Below are positions 1 through 6,066 of a stretch of DNA of 13,180 nucleotides, in pieces; the first letter of the stretch is position 1, and the number at the start of each line of letters is the position of its first letter. Source of the DNA: Alphaproteobacteria bacterium (GTDB lineage Bacteria; Pseudomonadota; Alphaproteobacteria; UBA828). The translations under genes and the position numbers were made by a program. The stretch is from positions 1 through 13,180 of the forward strand of contig JAJDVB010000116.1 of assembly GCA_022826345.1 (NCBI GenBank), written 5' to 3'. The notes under the pieces were generated by a model. The model was not told the origin of the DNA. It worked only from the letters and a program-made list of their open reading frames with translations, and ran no database searches.

Positions 1-90
1 GCCTGCTTGACGGGGTGGCAATGGCTGACCGACCAGCCCGACGTGATCACGAACACGACCCGGCGCAACTGGGCCGTCGCGCCATCGTGA
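1..90 (+). CDS. Transposase 3' end, probably IS630 family (partial)
   Basis: This is an open frame from the first base of the window to a TGA at 88-90, 29 residues long, ending in WQWLTDQPDVI, six more residues, then NWAVAPS. The pattern of a Trp-rich stretch, a short acidic/Pro segment, an Ile, then Arg-x-Trp-Ala close to the C-terminus is like the tail of IS630-family DDE transposases. Only the tail is visible, so the catalytic DDE residues cannot be checked. If correct, the IS end should lie within a few tens of bases after the stop, next to a TA dinucleotide. It could instead be the tail of an unrelated protein. Confidence 0.4.
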   Translation, partial: ACLTGWQWLTDQPDVITNTTRRNWAVAPS

Positions 91-153
91 TGATCCCAAT
101 GCCTCACCGTATCGGTTCATATGAATTGCGCCCGGTATGAGGAATCGTTTCAT
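91..153 (-). pseudogene. Possible 5' remnant of a leftward gene cut by the insertion element
   Basis: On the minus strand an ATG at 153-151 is preceded at good distance by a strong Shine-Dalgarno sequence (GGAGGGAG, about 7 bases upstream). It is of the same type as those before the amidohydrolase and deacetylase genes. The frame begins MKRFLIPGAIHMNRYGEAL and stays open to the window edge. From about position 120 leftward, however, it runs into the presumed end of the insertion element and then overlaps the transposase tail in the opposite sense. The simplest reading is the first 10-12 codons of a gene once divergent from the XRE regulator, its body displaced by the element. The product cannot be told from this much sequence, and a chance ORF is possible. 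Confidence 0.25.
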
Positions 154-284
154 TGTGAGCTCCCTCCTTCGATCACTCTTGTTCACGCCACGAGGATTGA
201 CGCCGCGGCGCGTCCCGTGCCGCTCCGGGTCCGGGCACGGCCCGCTCCCTATAGCGTCAGTGTGCGAGCGAGAGCGGGGATTCG

Positions 285-314
285 CAATTTCGCAAGACGT
301 TGAAATTTGACGCA
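285..314 (+). promoter_or_regulatory. Two-part operator candidate upstream of the XRE regulator
   Basis: CAATTTCGCA (285-294), a 12-base spacer, then TTGACGCA (307-314). The same two boxes with the same 12-base spacer occur on the minus strand at 3388-3359, between the ThDP enzyme and the cupin gene. Within each copy the cores TTTCGCA and TGACGCA are near-direct repeats starting 20 bases apart, about two helical turns, as expected for a dimeric HTH regulator. The TTGAC part could also serve as a -35 element. Further similar bases (AACGCATAAATTTG) follow at 338-351. Binding by the adjacent XRE protein is inferred. Confidence 0.5.
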
Positions 315-361
315 GTGTTACGTACCGTGTGCGACATAACGCATAAATTTGAGAGGTCCAC

Positions 362-1153
362 ATGGACGAGGCAACCCGTCGTGTGGCAACCGAGAACATA
401 CGGAGACTCGTCCGCGCACGAGGCAATATCTCCCAAGTCTGCCGGCGCCTCGGGATCAACAGGCAACAGTTCAACAAGTACCTGACCGGCCAGCACCTCC
501 CCTCTCAACGAAACCTGAATCAAATCTGCGCGTTCTTCGGCGTGAGCTTCACCGAGCTCATTTCCCCGGACATGCAAGTGCCGGAGACTCTTCATCCGTC
601 GGAGTACCTGCAAGGCTACAAGGCGTTCTCCTCTCTCGGGATGATCCAGGACCTGATCGGGAGGTCCGACCGGCGTCGGCTGCGCCAGTTCCAAGGCGTC
701 TATGAGAAGTATCACTATTCGTCAATCTACAGGGGCGACATCGTTCGAGCGGTCACACAGATTGGCCCCTACGAGGACATCTATGTCTATTCAAATCTTG
801 AGCGTTTTCCCAACAAGGATGATCCAAAGAAGCACGGCTACGTCTTTAAGTATCACGGCATCGTATTTCTAATAGACGAACGATTGTTTATGATGGATAT
901 TGAAAGAATCCAAAAGAATGAACTAACGTTTTCGATATATACACCTATTGCTCGAAATCCGGTGAGATTCTTCTTCGGCGTAACTTCAGGAGTCGCCTCC
1001 AATCTTTATCGCGAGCCCTACTCGTCACGCTCCGTGCTGGACTTTCGAGGAGCCGTGCCGTCGACCAAAAGCGCCCTGCGTCGAGCAACCGTTGTGACTC
1101 CCGACGATCCGTCGATTCCGGCCGAAGCGCTGGAATACCTGAACAACCGTTGA
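362..1153 (+). CDS. XRE/Cro-CI-type helix-turn-helix transcriptional regulator
   Basis: This 263-residue protein is a probable DNA-binding regulator. Residues ~8-66 form a Cro/CI-type helix-turn-helix; its core, around residues 22-44, has NISQVCRRLGINRQQFNKYL followed by TGQ, ending the recognition helix. After a linker (70-100), residues ~100-235 form a larger domain of mixed strands (YRGDIVRAV, IYVYSNLERF, YVFKYHGIVFLI, RFFFGVTSG) that I do not recognise; it may sense a ligand. The start is supported by GAGAGG five bases upstream of the ATG. It converges on the ThDP enzyme gene. The repeated motif at 285-314 and 3359-3388 suggests autoregulation and control of the ThDP/cupin pair. The stretch coding for residues ~167-200 is strikingly AT-rich compared with its surroundings. 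Confidence 0.8.
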   Translation: MDEATRRVATENIRRLVRARGNISQVCRRLGINRQQFNKYLTGQHLPSQRNLNQICAFFGVSFTELISPDMQVPETLHPSEYLQGYKAFSSLGMIQDLIGRSDRRRLRQFQGVYEKYHYSSIYRGDIVRAVTQIGPYEDIYVYSNLERFPNKDDPKKHGYVFKYHGIVFLIDERLFMMDIERIQKNELTFSIYTPIARNPVRFFFGVTSGVASNLYREPYSSRSVLDFRGAVPSTKSALRRATVVTPDDPSIPAEALEYLNNR

Positions 1154-1155
1154 GC

Positions 1156-1183
1156 CGCGACGGCTGCCCGCGTGCAGCCGCGG
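1156..1183. terminator. GC-rich stem-loop between convergent genes, possible shared terminator
   Basis: CGGCTGC (1161-1167) pairs exactly with GCAGCCG (1174-1180) around a 6-base loop. A few more pairs are possible at the base if the A at 1160 is bulged. It starts 3 bases after the regulator's stop codon and lies 58 bases from the 3' end of the opposite gene. There is no T-run on either side, so it is not a classical intrinsic terminator. It may still stop transcription or protect the 3' ends of the two converging transcripts. Confidence 0.35.
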
Positions 1184-1241
1184 ACGGCAGATAGGGAGGC
1201 CGAAGGAAGGCCCAGCGTTCGATCCCGGGCAGCAGCAACTA

Positions 1242-3044
1242 TCAGAAGTGCTGTTCGAGCGCCCGGTTCATGGCGTAGTCCGCCTGCTCCTTCTCGTAGT
1301 AGGCAGGCGAGGGAAAATCCCACCAACCGGGAGTGAACGGGCCGGCGGCATCGCGCGATGTCATGACCTCAACCAGGGCCGGCCCACCGCAAGCAAGTGC
1401 TGCTTCCAGCGCGGGCTTCAGGTCGTCGTCATCGTCGATACGCCAGCTCTCAATCCCGAATTGCTTCGCGAGGCCGGCGATGTCGGCACTGTAGGGCTCG
1501 CCATTGCCGCTGTGCTGGTTGAACTCCGAGCCGATGTGACGCCCCATGAACTTGCGCTGACCTCCCCGGATCGACATGTAGCCGCTGTTGTTCTGCACCA
1601 GGATGACGACGGACAGATTATGCATCGCGGCGACACCGAGCTCCGGCGCCGACATCATGAAGTCGCCGTCGCCGACGATGGAGACCACCTGCCTGTCGGG
1701 GCATGCCAACTTGGCGCCAAGCGCAGCTGGTACGGCCCATCCCATCGGCGAGAACGAGCCGGAGGTGAGATGCGTGCGCGGATGATAGACCGGGAACGCC
1801 TGCTTGACGGCACCCTGGGTGTTGCCTGAGCCGACGGTGATGATTCCTTCCCGGTCCATGACGTCGCGAAGGACTTTCAGGGGGCGTTGCGACGTGAACG
1901 GTGCCTCTGTCGAATCCCGCCGCGGTGCGAGCATTGCCTCCCATTCGGCCTTGGCGCTCGCGATGTCCGTGAAAAAAGTCTCTCGACTCGCCAGCGCCTT
2001 CGACGACTGAAGATCGGAAATCGATTGCACCATCGCCTCGAGCGTCACGCGGGCATCCGCGACGATGCCGACCTCCGTCGGATAATTCTTGCCGATCTCG
2101 TGGTGATCCAGGTCAATGTGGATCAGCTTGCCGGGCGGAATGGAGAAGCTGGCACCCCTGCGATAGCTGGACGCGGACCAATCGGTGAAGCGGCAACCCA
2201 CCGACATCACGACATCGGCGCTCGCTGTGATGTTGTTGCCACAGCTTGTTCCCGTCTGTCCGACCGCGCCGATGCAGAGCTCGTGATCTTCGCTTATCGC
2301 GCCCTTGCCGTTCCACGTGAATGAAACGGCGGCACCGACCTTCTCGGCGAGCTCGGTAAGCACTTCGCAGGCTCCCGACAAAATGGCGCCGCCACCGGCG
2401 CAGATCACAGGACGTTTTGCCGAGAGCAAGAGCTCCACCGCCTTGTCGATCGCGCGAGGGTCGGGATAGCTCACGCCGACTGCCATTCGCTTGTCGAGCG
2501 GGTGAATCGTGACATCGGCCGTCTCGCACTGGAGGTCCATCGGCAACTCGATGTGAACGGGACCGGGTCGACCCGACAGCATGGTGTTGAAGGCGCGGTG
2601 CATGACGAAGGGGATTTCGTCGACGCGCATCGGTTTGTAGGAGCGCTTTGTCACCTGCTCGATAATGTGCGGGAACGAGTTTTCGTTCTGCCGCTCCAGC
2701 TCCTGCATCACGCCGTGACCCTTCATGTGCGTAGCCGGGCCACCGTTGATGTAGAACGCCGCAGTTGAGTCTGCGTAGCACGTGGCGAGTCCGATCACGG
2801 TATTGGTCGCACCTGGCCCGACCGACGTTGTGCACGCCATCGGCGTCCCGCTGGCCCTGAAGTGTCCGTCCGCCATGTGAATAGCACTCTGCTCGTGCAT
2901 GACCTGAATGAACGGAATCTCGCCTCCTTCCTGAAGGAAGGCGTCCAGCAGGCTCCAGTTGCCGTGCCCGGGAATGCCCGCGAGATAGGTGATTCCGTAC
3001 TCTTTCAGAGCGCGAGCGACGATTTCGCCACCGGTTAGCTTCAT
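1242..3044 (-). CDS. Thiamine diphosphate-dependent enzyme, acetolactate synthase-like
   Basis: This 600-residue protein has the usual length and three-domain layout of the ThDP decarboxylase/carboligase family. The N-terminal Pyr domain holds the catalytic Glu at 51 in MHEQSA and the GPGATN motif at 76-81. A central Rossmann-like domain follows (about 190-340, with RPVICAGGGA). The C-terminal PP domain has the cofactor signature GDG at 458-460 and NN at 485-486. The HEQ triplet and the GKGAISEDH segment are like acetolactate synthases, but there is no adjacent small regulatory subunit, so a catabolic carboligase or decarboxylase is more likely than branched-chain amino acid synthesis. The substrate is not deducible. 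The ATG at 3044 is chosen over an in-frame start 22 codons upstream because GGAGGA sits just before it and MKLTGGEIVARAL matches the family N-terminus. It is divergent from the cupin gene. Confidence 0.88.
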   Translation of the reverse strand: MKLTGGEIVARALKEYGITYLAGIPGHGNWSLLDAFLQEGGEIPFIQVMHEQSAIHMADGHFRASGTPMACTTSVGPGATNTVIGLATCYADSTAAFYINGGPATHMKGHGVMQELERQNENSFPHIIEQVTKRSYKPMRVDEIPFVMHRAFNTMLSGRPGPVHIELPMDLQCETADVTIHPLDKRMAVGVSYPDPRAIDKAVELLLSAKRPVICAGGGAILSGACEVLTELAEKVGAAVSFTWNGKGAISEDHELCIGAVGQTGTSCGNNITASADVVMSVGCRFTDWSASSYRRGASFSIPPGKLIHIDLDHHEIGKNYPTEVGIVADARVTLEAMVQSISDLQSSKALASRETFFTDIASAKAEWEAMLAPRRDSTEAPFTSQRPLKVLRDVMDREGIITVGSGNTQGAVKQAFPVYHPRTHLTSGSFSPMGWAVPAALGAKLACPDRQVVSIVGDGDFMMSAPELGVAAMHNLSVVILVQNNSGYMSIRGGQRKFMGRHIGSEFNQHSGNGEPYSADIAGLAKQFGIESWRIDDDDDLKPALEAALACGGPALVEVMTSRDAAGPFTPGWWDFPSPAYYEKEQADYAMNRALEQHF

Positions 3045-3181
3045 GATCTCCTCCGTGTGGCCTTGAGTGAGGCTCGAAGCCACGAGTGCGGTGCCAAGAC
3101 CGCGCCTCACGCAGACAATTCTGTTCCTTGATCAAGGTCTCCGAGACGCGGACGCTGGTCAATTTCGCATCAGCAAAATTC

Positions 3182-3199
3182 TTATGCGGGTTTATGCGG
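3182..3199 (+). repeat. TTATGCGG direct repeat, 10 bp period
   Basis: TTATGCGG occurs at 3182-3189 and again at 3192-3199, one helical turn apart and directly inside the left arm of the inverted repeat. Such phasing is common for protein-binding half-sites on one face of the helix. No function is shown. Confidence 0.35.
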
Positions 3200-3358
3200 A
3201 TGCCGCTAAAAGCCGCGTAAAATTGTCAACCCTCCCTTCGTGGACCGATTGGTCGGACTTCGTCGGAGGGACGCGGGGGCTGGCGCGCACGTCTCGGACG
3301 ACCGTCGGGCAGAAACCAGCAAGATATGACGCATCTTTGCGCACAATCTGAGAAAAAG

Positions 3359-3388
3359 TGCGTCAAGAATTGGGCTTCTGCGAAATTG
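3359..3388 (-). promoter_or_regulatory. Second copy of the two-part operator candidate
   Basis: On the minus strand this reads CAATTTCGCA, 12 bases, TTGACGCA, identical in both boxes and in spacing to the site at 285-314, while the spacer sequence differs. It lies 74-103 bases upstream of the cupin start and more than 300 bases upstream of the ThDP enzyme start. A third, partial copy (first box only) is on the plus strand at 3160-3169. Confidence 0.5.
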
Positions 3389-3424
3389 ACCCAGGATCGT
3401 CTTGGGCAACACCCTACGACCATG

Positions 3425-3439
3425 GCGGTCGACGACCGC
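3425..3439. promoter_or_regulatory. Perfect 6-bp dyad before the cupin gene
   Basis: GCGGTC (3425-3430) and GACCGC (3434-3439) form an exact inverted repeat around GAC, ending 22 bases before the ATG at 3462. It could be an operator half-site pair or a small hairpin in the 5' leader, just upstream of the GGGGGAG ribosome binding site. Confidence 0.3.
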
Positions 3440-3461
3440 GCTAGAGACGGGGGAGCCCCGA

Positions 3462-4160
3462 ATGCCGTCGGACCGGAATATGTCACGTGACCTAGCGTTC
3501 GCCGACAGCCATCTCTCGGCGAAGCTGTTCACCGATGTACGCCGTCTGGAAGCGGACGGTATCGTCGTCAATCTGTCTTCGCGGCCGATCCATGTCGACG
3601 GCGACGTCCGAACGTCAATCCAACCTTGGCGGTCTACGATTGTGCGGGGAAACCGAATCCTTGAAGCGGAGCGCATCGCGGTCCTGCGCATCGACAGGCT
3701 CGAAAACCTGGGCGGCGTCATGTTCCGTGGCTGGGATTGGTTCGGCGATCTGTACGCCGGGTTTCCCAGACAAACGCCCTTGTATATGTCACCGATCGAC
3801 ATGGTCGGCCGCACCGAAGAGGATCCGCTGGCCTTCACGCGGGAGCGAGAGAGTCGCGGGCGGCTTCAGCCGTTTGACGTTGCGCTGAAGTGCTGGTGGT
3901 CACCCAACGAGACAGATTGCTTCATACATAACGAGCATCCGTTTCTTGAGGTGCATACCCAGGTGCACGGCATGGGACGCATGCAGAAATTCCGCGAACG
4001 TGACGCGTCCACGCTGTACGAGGATGTGGTGATGGCGCCCGGCTTCACCCACGAACCGTTCTGCAGGGTGGCCGGTGAGAACGAATGGGCCTATCCCTGG
4101 CACCGCTACTACACCGACACCGAAAGCATCTGGCTCGCGATCGAATTGCATCCGGTGTGA
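3462..4160 (+). CDS. Small cupin-like protein of unknown function
   Basis: This 232-residue soluble protein has no signal peptide or membrane segment. The C-terminal half has the spacing of a cupin barrel: HNEHPFLEVHTQVHGMG (156-172) resembles cupin motif 1, with His156, His159, Glu163 and His165 as possible metal ligands. APGFTHEPF (192-200), with His197, resembles motif 2. The N-terminal half (residues 30-110) includes GGVMFRGWDWFGDLYAG, which I do not recognise. The ATG at 3462 is preferred over an in-frame TTG at 3402 because a GGGGGAG lies about 8 bases upstream. Divergence from the ThDP enzyme and the shared operator region suggest a role in the same pathway, for example as an isomerase, dioxygenase or hydrolase acting on a related compound. 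That role is inferred, and the cupin call rests on motif spacing only. Confidence 0.65.
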   Translation: MPSDRNMSRDLAFADSHLSAKLFTDVRRLEADGIVVNLSSRPIHVDGDVRTSIQPWRSTIVRGNRILEAERIAVLRIDRLENLGGVMFRGWDWFGDLYAGFPRQTPLYMSPIDMVGRTEEDPLAFTRERESRGRLQPFDVALKCWWSPNETDCFIHNEHPFLEVHTQVHGMGRMQKFRERDASTLYEDVVMAPGFTHEPFCRVAGENEWAYPWHRYYTDTESIWLAIELHPV

Positions 4161-4183
4161 ATCTCTTGTCCAACTAAGGGTTC

Positions 4184-4468
4184 GTGCGCGTCTGCCGCGC
4201 TCAAGGCAGGGATAAGTTGTACTTAAGCGGGTCGATCGTTGCGGTGGGAGCCGGAATCGCCTTCATCGGGCGCTTCCGGCCGATTCCCGTCATCGTCACC
4301 GCGTTCGTGGTGGGTGGCGTCTACACGGCAGGCGACACGCTCAAGGTGTTCTATCAACTGCCCGCGGCGATCACGACGCTGATCGAGGCGGTCATCCTGT
4401 TCACCTTCGTCGTCGTCGAGTTCTTCAGCCGCTACCGCCTCAGCTGGGGCGTCCGGGAGCACGCCTGA
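4184..4468 (+). pseudogene. Truncated BMP-type ABC transporter permease (C-terminal fragment)
   Basis: From about residue 16 the frame reads as the last 75-80 residues of a permease of the type that works with BMP-family nucleoside or sugar binding proteins. IGRFRPIPVIVTAFVVGGVY is followed by a segment with GDTLK, a hydrophobic helix (ITTLIEAVILFTFVVVEFF) and the basic tail SRYRLSW. A complete member has ~300-350 residues, so about three quarters is missing. An in-frame TAA at 4175-4177 closes the frame upstream, and the only start is a GTG with no obvious ribosome binding site. The stop overlaps the next ATG (ATGA at 4468), as in intact permease pairs, so the break is upstream, probably between 4161 and 4240. 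The first ~15 codons look like unrelated sequence. Confidence 0.75.
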
Positions 4469-5397
4469 TGGCGGCCGACTTCGTCCAGAACTGGCTCGCC
4501 ACCACGCCGGGCTTCGCCACGCCCTACCTGCTCGCGGCGCTCGGCCTAATCATCAACGAGCGCGCCGGCGTCCTCAATCTCGGCTGCGAGGGCATGATGC
4601 TGGTGGGCGCGATGGTGGGCGCGGTCGTGAGCTTCAACACCGGGCTCGCCGGCGCCGGCGTGCCCGTCGCCATGCTGGCGGGCGCCTTGGTCGGCCTCGT
4701 CTTCGGCATCGCCGTCGTGGTCTTCCGCACCGACCAGGTGCTGACCGGGCTCATCATCGTTGCCTTGGGCGACGGGCTGACCGGGGTCGTCGGCCGGCCC
4801 TACATGTTCGAGAAGGTGGCCGGCTTCCGCGACCTCGATCTCGGCGTGCTCAGCGACATCCCGTGGATCGGCCCGATCGTCTTTCAGCAGGACATCCTGG
4901 TCTACGCCGCAGCGGCGCTCGCCATCGCGGTGTGGTGGGGCCTCGACCGCTCGGACGCGGGGCTGAGGCTCCGCTCCGTCGGCGAGGACCCCGCAACGGC
5001 CGATGTCGCCGGCGTCAACGTCCAGCTCTTCCGTATTGCCGCCGTGATGCTGGGGGGGGCGCTCTGCGGAATCGCCGGGGCCTACCTGTCGCTCGCCTCC
5101 AGCTTCGTCTGGACCGAGCACATGGTCGCGGGCCGCGGCTGGATCGTCATCGCGCTCGTCATCTTTTCCGGCTGGCGGCCGGGCCGCGCGGTGATCGGCG
5201 CGCTGATCTTCGGCGGTGCGGAGGCACTGATTCCGCGCGTCCAGGCGATCGGCCTCGACGTGCCCATCTATATCGTCGGCATGCTGCCCTACGTGCTGAC
5301 GCTCGCGGTGCTGATCGTGCCCACGATCCTGCGCGGCGAGCGCTCGCCCGCACCGAGCGGACTTCTGCTCAACTACTTGCGCCAAGACAGGCGTTAG
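4468..5397 (+). CDS. ABC transporter inner-membrane permease, BMP-type (nucleoside/sugar) system
   Basis: This 309-residue, very hydrophobic protein has about 8-9 membrane helices and full length for the family (YufQ/NupQ-like). Family marks are ERAGVLNLGCEGMMLVGA (31-48), RSVGEDPATADVAGVNV (169-185), the Gly/Ala-rich helix LGGALCGIAGAYLSL (195-209), and GRGWIVIALVIFSGWRP (222-238). GGGAG lies about 9 bases before the ATG inside the preceding fragment, and the 4-base overlap points to translational coupling with the former partner permease. The partner is truncated, and neither the ATPase nor the BMP-type binding protein is in the window, so a working transporter is unlikely unless the other parts are supplied elsewhere. 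An 8-base G run at 5052-5059 lies within the frame but does not break it. Confidence 0.88.
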   Translation: MAADFVQNWLATTPGFATPYLLAALGLIINERAGVLNLGCEGMMLVGAMVGAVVSFNTGLAGAGVPVAMLAGALVGLVFGIAVVVFRTDQVLTGLIIVALGDGLTGVVGRPYMFEKVAGFRDLDLGVLSDIPWIGPIVFQQDILVYAAAALAIAVWWGLDRSDAGLRLRSVGEDPATADVAGVNVQLFRIAAVMLGGALCGIAGAYLSLASSFVWTEHMVAGRGWIVIALVIFSGWRPGRAVIGALIFGGAEALIPRVQAIGLDVPIYIVGMLPYVLTLAVLIVPTILRGERSPAPSGLLLNYLRQDRR

Positions 5398-5454
5398 ACT
5401 GTGGTCAGAGTGAAACACCGATCATCGTCATCGACATCGAATGGGAGGCTGGAC

Positions 5455-6066
5455 ATGTCAGGCTTGGCAACGGTGCGCGAGACCCACGAAGTGGCGGCGC
5501 GCACGGGCAAATCGTTCGAGGTGGCAACCGGAGACCTGATCCGGATCACGGACCTGGAGGGGTCGCAGCCGGTGGATTTCTGGGCCTTCAGCAAGGAGGA
5601 CCACCTGGAGTTTCTCTCCTGCGAGCACACCAAGCCCTCGATCGAGAAGCTGTTTCCCCACGTCGGCGATTCGGCGTACACCAACCGGCGCCAGAAGATC
5701 GTGACGGTGGTGGACGACACCTCGCCCGGCCAGCACGACATGCAGTACGCCGCCTGCGATCCTACGCGCTACGCCGAGCTGGGCGTCGAGGGCTATCACG
5801 AGAGCTGCCAGGAGAACCTGCATCTGGCGCTCGACGACTTCGGCATCGTGCTCGACTTCACGCCGCAGCCCTGGAACCTGTTCACCAATTTCTTCATCAA
5901 CCCGGACGGCACATTCACCATCAAGGCGCCTGAATCGAAGCCGGGCGATCACATCGTGCTGCGGGCCGAGATGGACGCCACAATCGTCATCTCGGCGTGC
6001 CCCCAGGATCAAAACCCCACCTGCGGCGGCCAGCCCACCGACATCCGCGTCGAGGTGGGGCGCTGA
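5455..6066 (+). CDS. DUF1989 protein (urea carboxylase-associated / carboxyguanidine deiminase family)
   Basis: This 203-residue protein has full family length. Family marks run along the whole chain: DLEGSQPVDFWAF (33-45), an SAYTNRR stretch, VVDDTSPGQHDMQYAACDP (85-103), HESCQENL (115-122), NLFTNFF (141-147) and LRAEMDATIVISACPQD (169-185). Cys101, His115 and Cys118 are likely metal ligands. Some family members, once named urea amidolyase-associated proteins, are carboxyguanidine deiminases that work as heteromers of two DUF1989 proteins beside a carboxylase. Here there is one copy with neither carboxylase nor allophanate hydrolase beside it, so that specific role is not supported. GGGAGG lies 8 bases before the ATG at 5455, which is preferred over a GTG at 5401. 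The gene follows the permease by 57 bases and may be co-transcribed with it. Confidence 0.85.
   Translation: MSGLATVRETHEVAARTGKSFEVATGDLIRITDLEGSQPVDFWAFSKEDHLEFLSCEHTKPSIEKLFPHVGDSAYTNRRQKIVTVVDDTSPGQHDMQYAACDPTRYAELGVEGYHESCQENLHLALDDFGIVLDFTPQPWNLFTNFFINPDGTFTIKAPESKPGDHIVLRAEMDATIVISACPQDQNPTCGGQPTDIRVEVGR

Larger units (their letters stand above)
3157..3391. repeat. 27-base inverted repeat flanking the centre of the divergent region
   Basis: GGTCAATTTCGCA at 3157-3169 is matched exactly by its reverse complement at 3379-3391. With a few mismatches the similarity extends to 27 bases per arm (3157-3183 and 3365-3391), both ending in AATTCTT. The outer bases nearly continue (CTGG and CCCAG). 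The arms enclose 181 bases. They may be paired operators serving the two divergent promoters, or the ends of a small non-coding element of 235 bases. The right arm contains one copy of the motif also found before the regulator gene, which favours operators. Confidence 0.6.
3045..3461. promoter_or_regulatory. 417 bp divergent regulatory region
   Basis: This lies between the start codons of the ThDP enzyme (-) and the cupin gene (+), with no convincing coding frame. It is richer in A/T than the flanking genes and crowded with repeats built on CGCA/TGCG: TGACGCA at 3327-3333, its inverse TGCGTCA at 3359-3365, TTATGCGG at 3182-3189 and 3192-3199 (10 bases apart), and the long inverted repeat listed separately. 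A perfect -35-like TTGACA lies on the minus strand at 3229-3224, but I see no good -10 at standard spacing. The promoters are therefore not fixed. Confidence 0.6.

Noticed and set aside
1242..3044. Specific naming of the ThDP enzyme as acetolactate synthase, sulfoacetaldehyde acetyltransferase or trihydroxycyclohexanedione hydrolase
   Set aside because: General ThDP motifs are clear, but the N-terminal sequence and gene context match none of these closely enough; the small subunit, phosphate acetyltransferase and inositol genes are all absent nearby.
2113..3162. Long minus-strand frame of 349 codons overlapping the ThDP enzyme gene
   Set aside because: It is the same strand in another frame, very rich in Arg and without family pattern, whereas the overlapping frame has a complete ThDP signature. 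It is a shadow of high-GC coding sequence.
3067..3351. Plus-strand frame of 94 codons in the divergent region
   Set aside because: It has no ribosome binding site and no recognisable pattern, and it runs through the operator-like repeats.
5052..5059. Run of eight G residues in the permease gene as a possible phase-variation tract
   Set aside because: The frame is intact, the run is short for such switching in a high-GC genome, and the gene is not a surface antigen. A sequencing error is as likely as slippage to show up here.
4546..5418. Minus-strand frame of 290 codons opposite the intact permease
   Set aside because: Its composition (Asp, His, Gln, Arg and Gly in runs) is that of the antisense of hydrophobic codons. 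There is no start signal, and the plus-strand frame is a clear permease.
5398..5454. Guanidine (ykkC-type) riboswitch before the DUF1989 gene
   Set aside because: Only 57 bases lie between the permease stop and the start codon, and I saw none of the conserved motifs.
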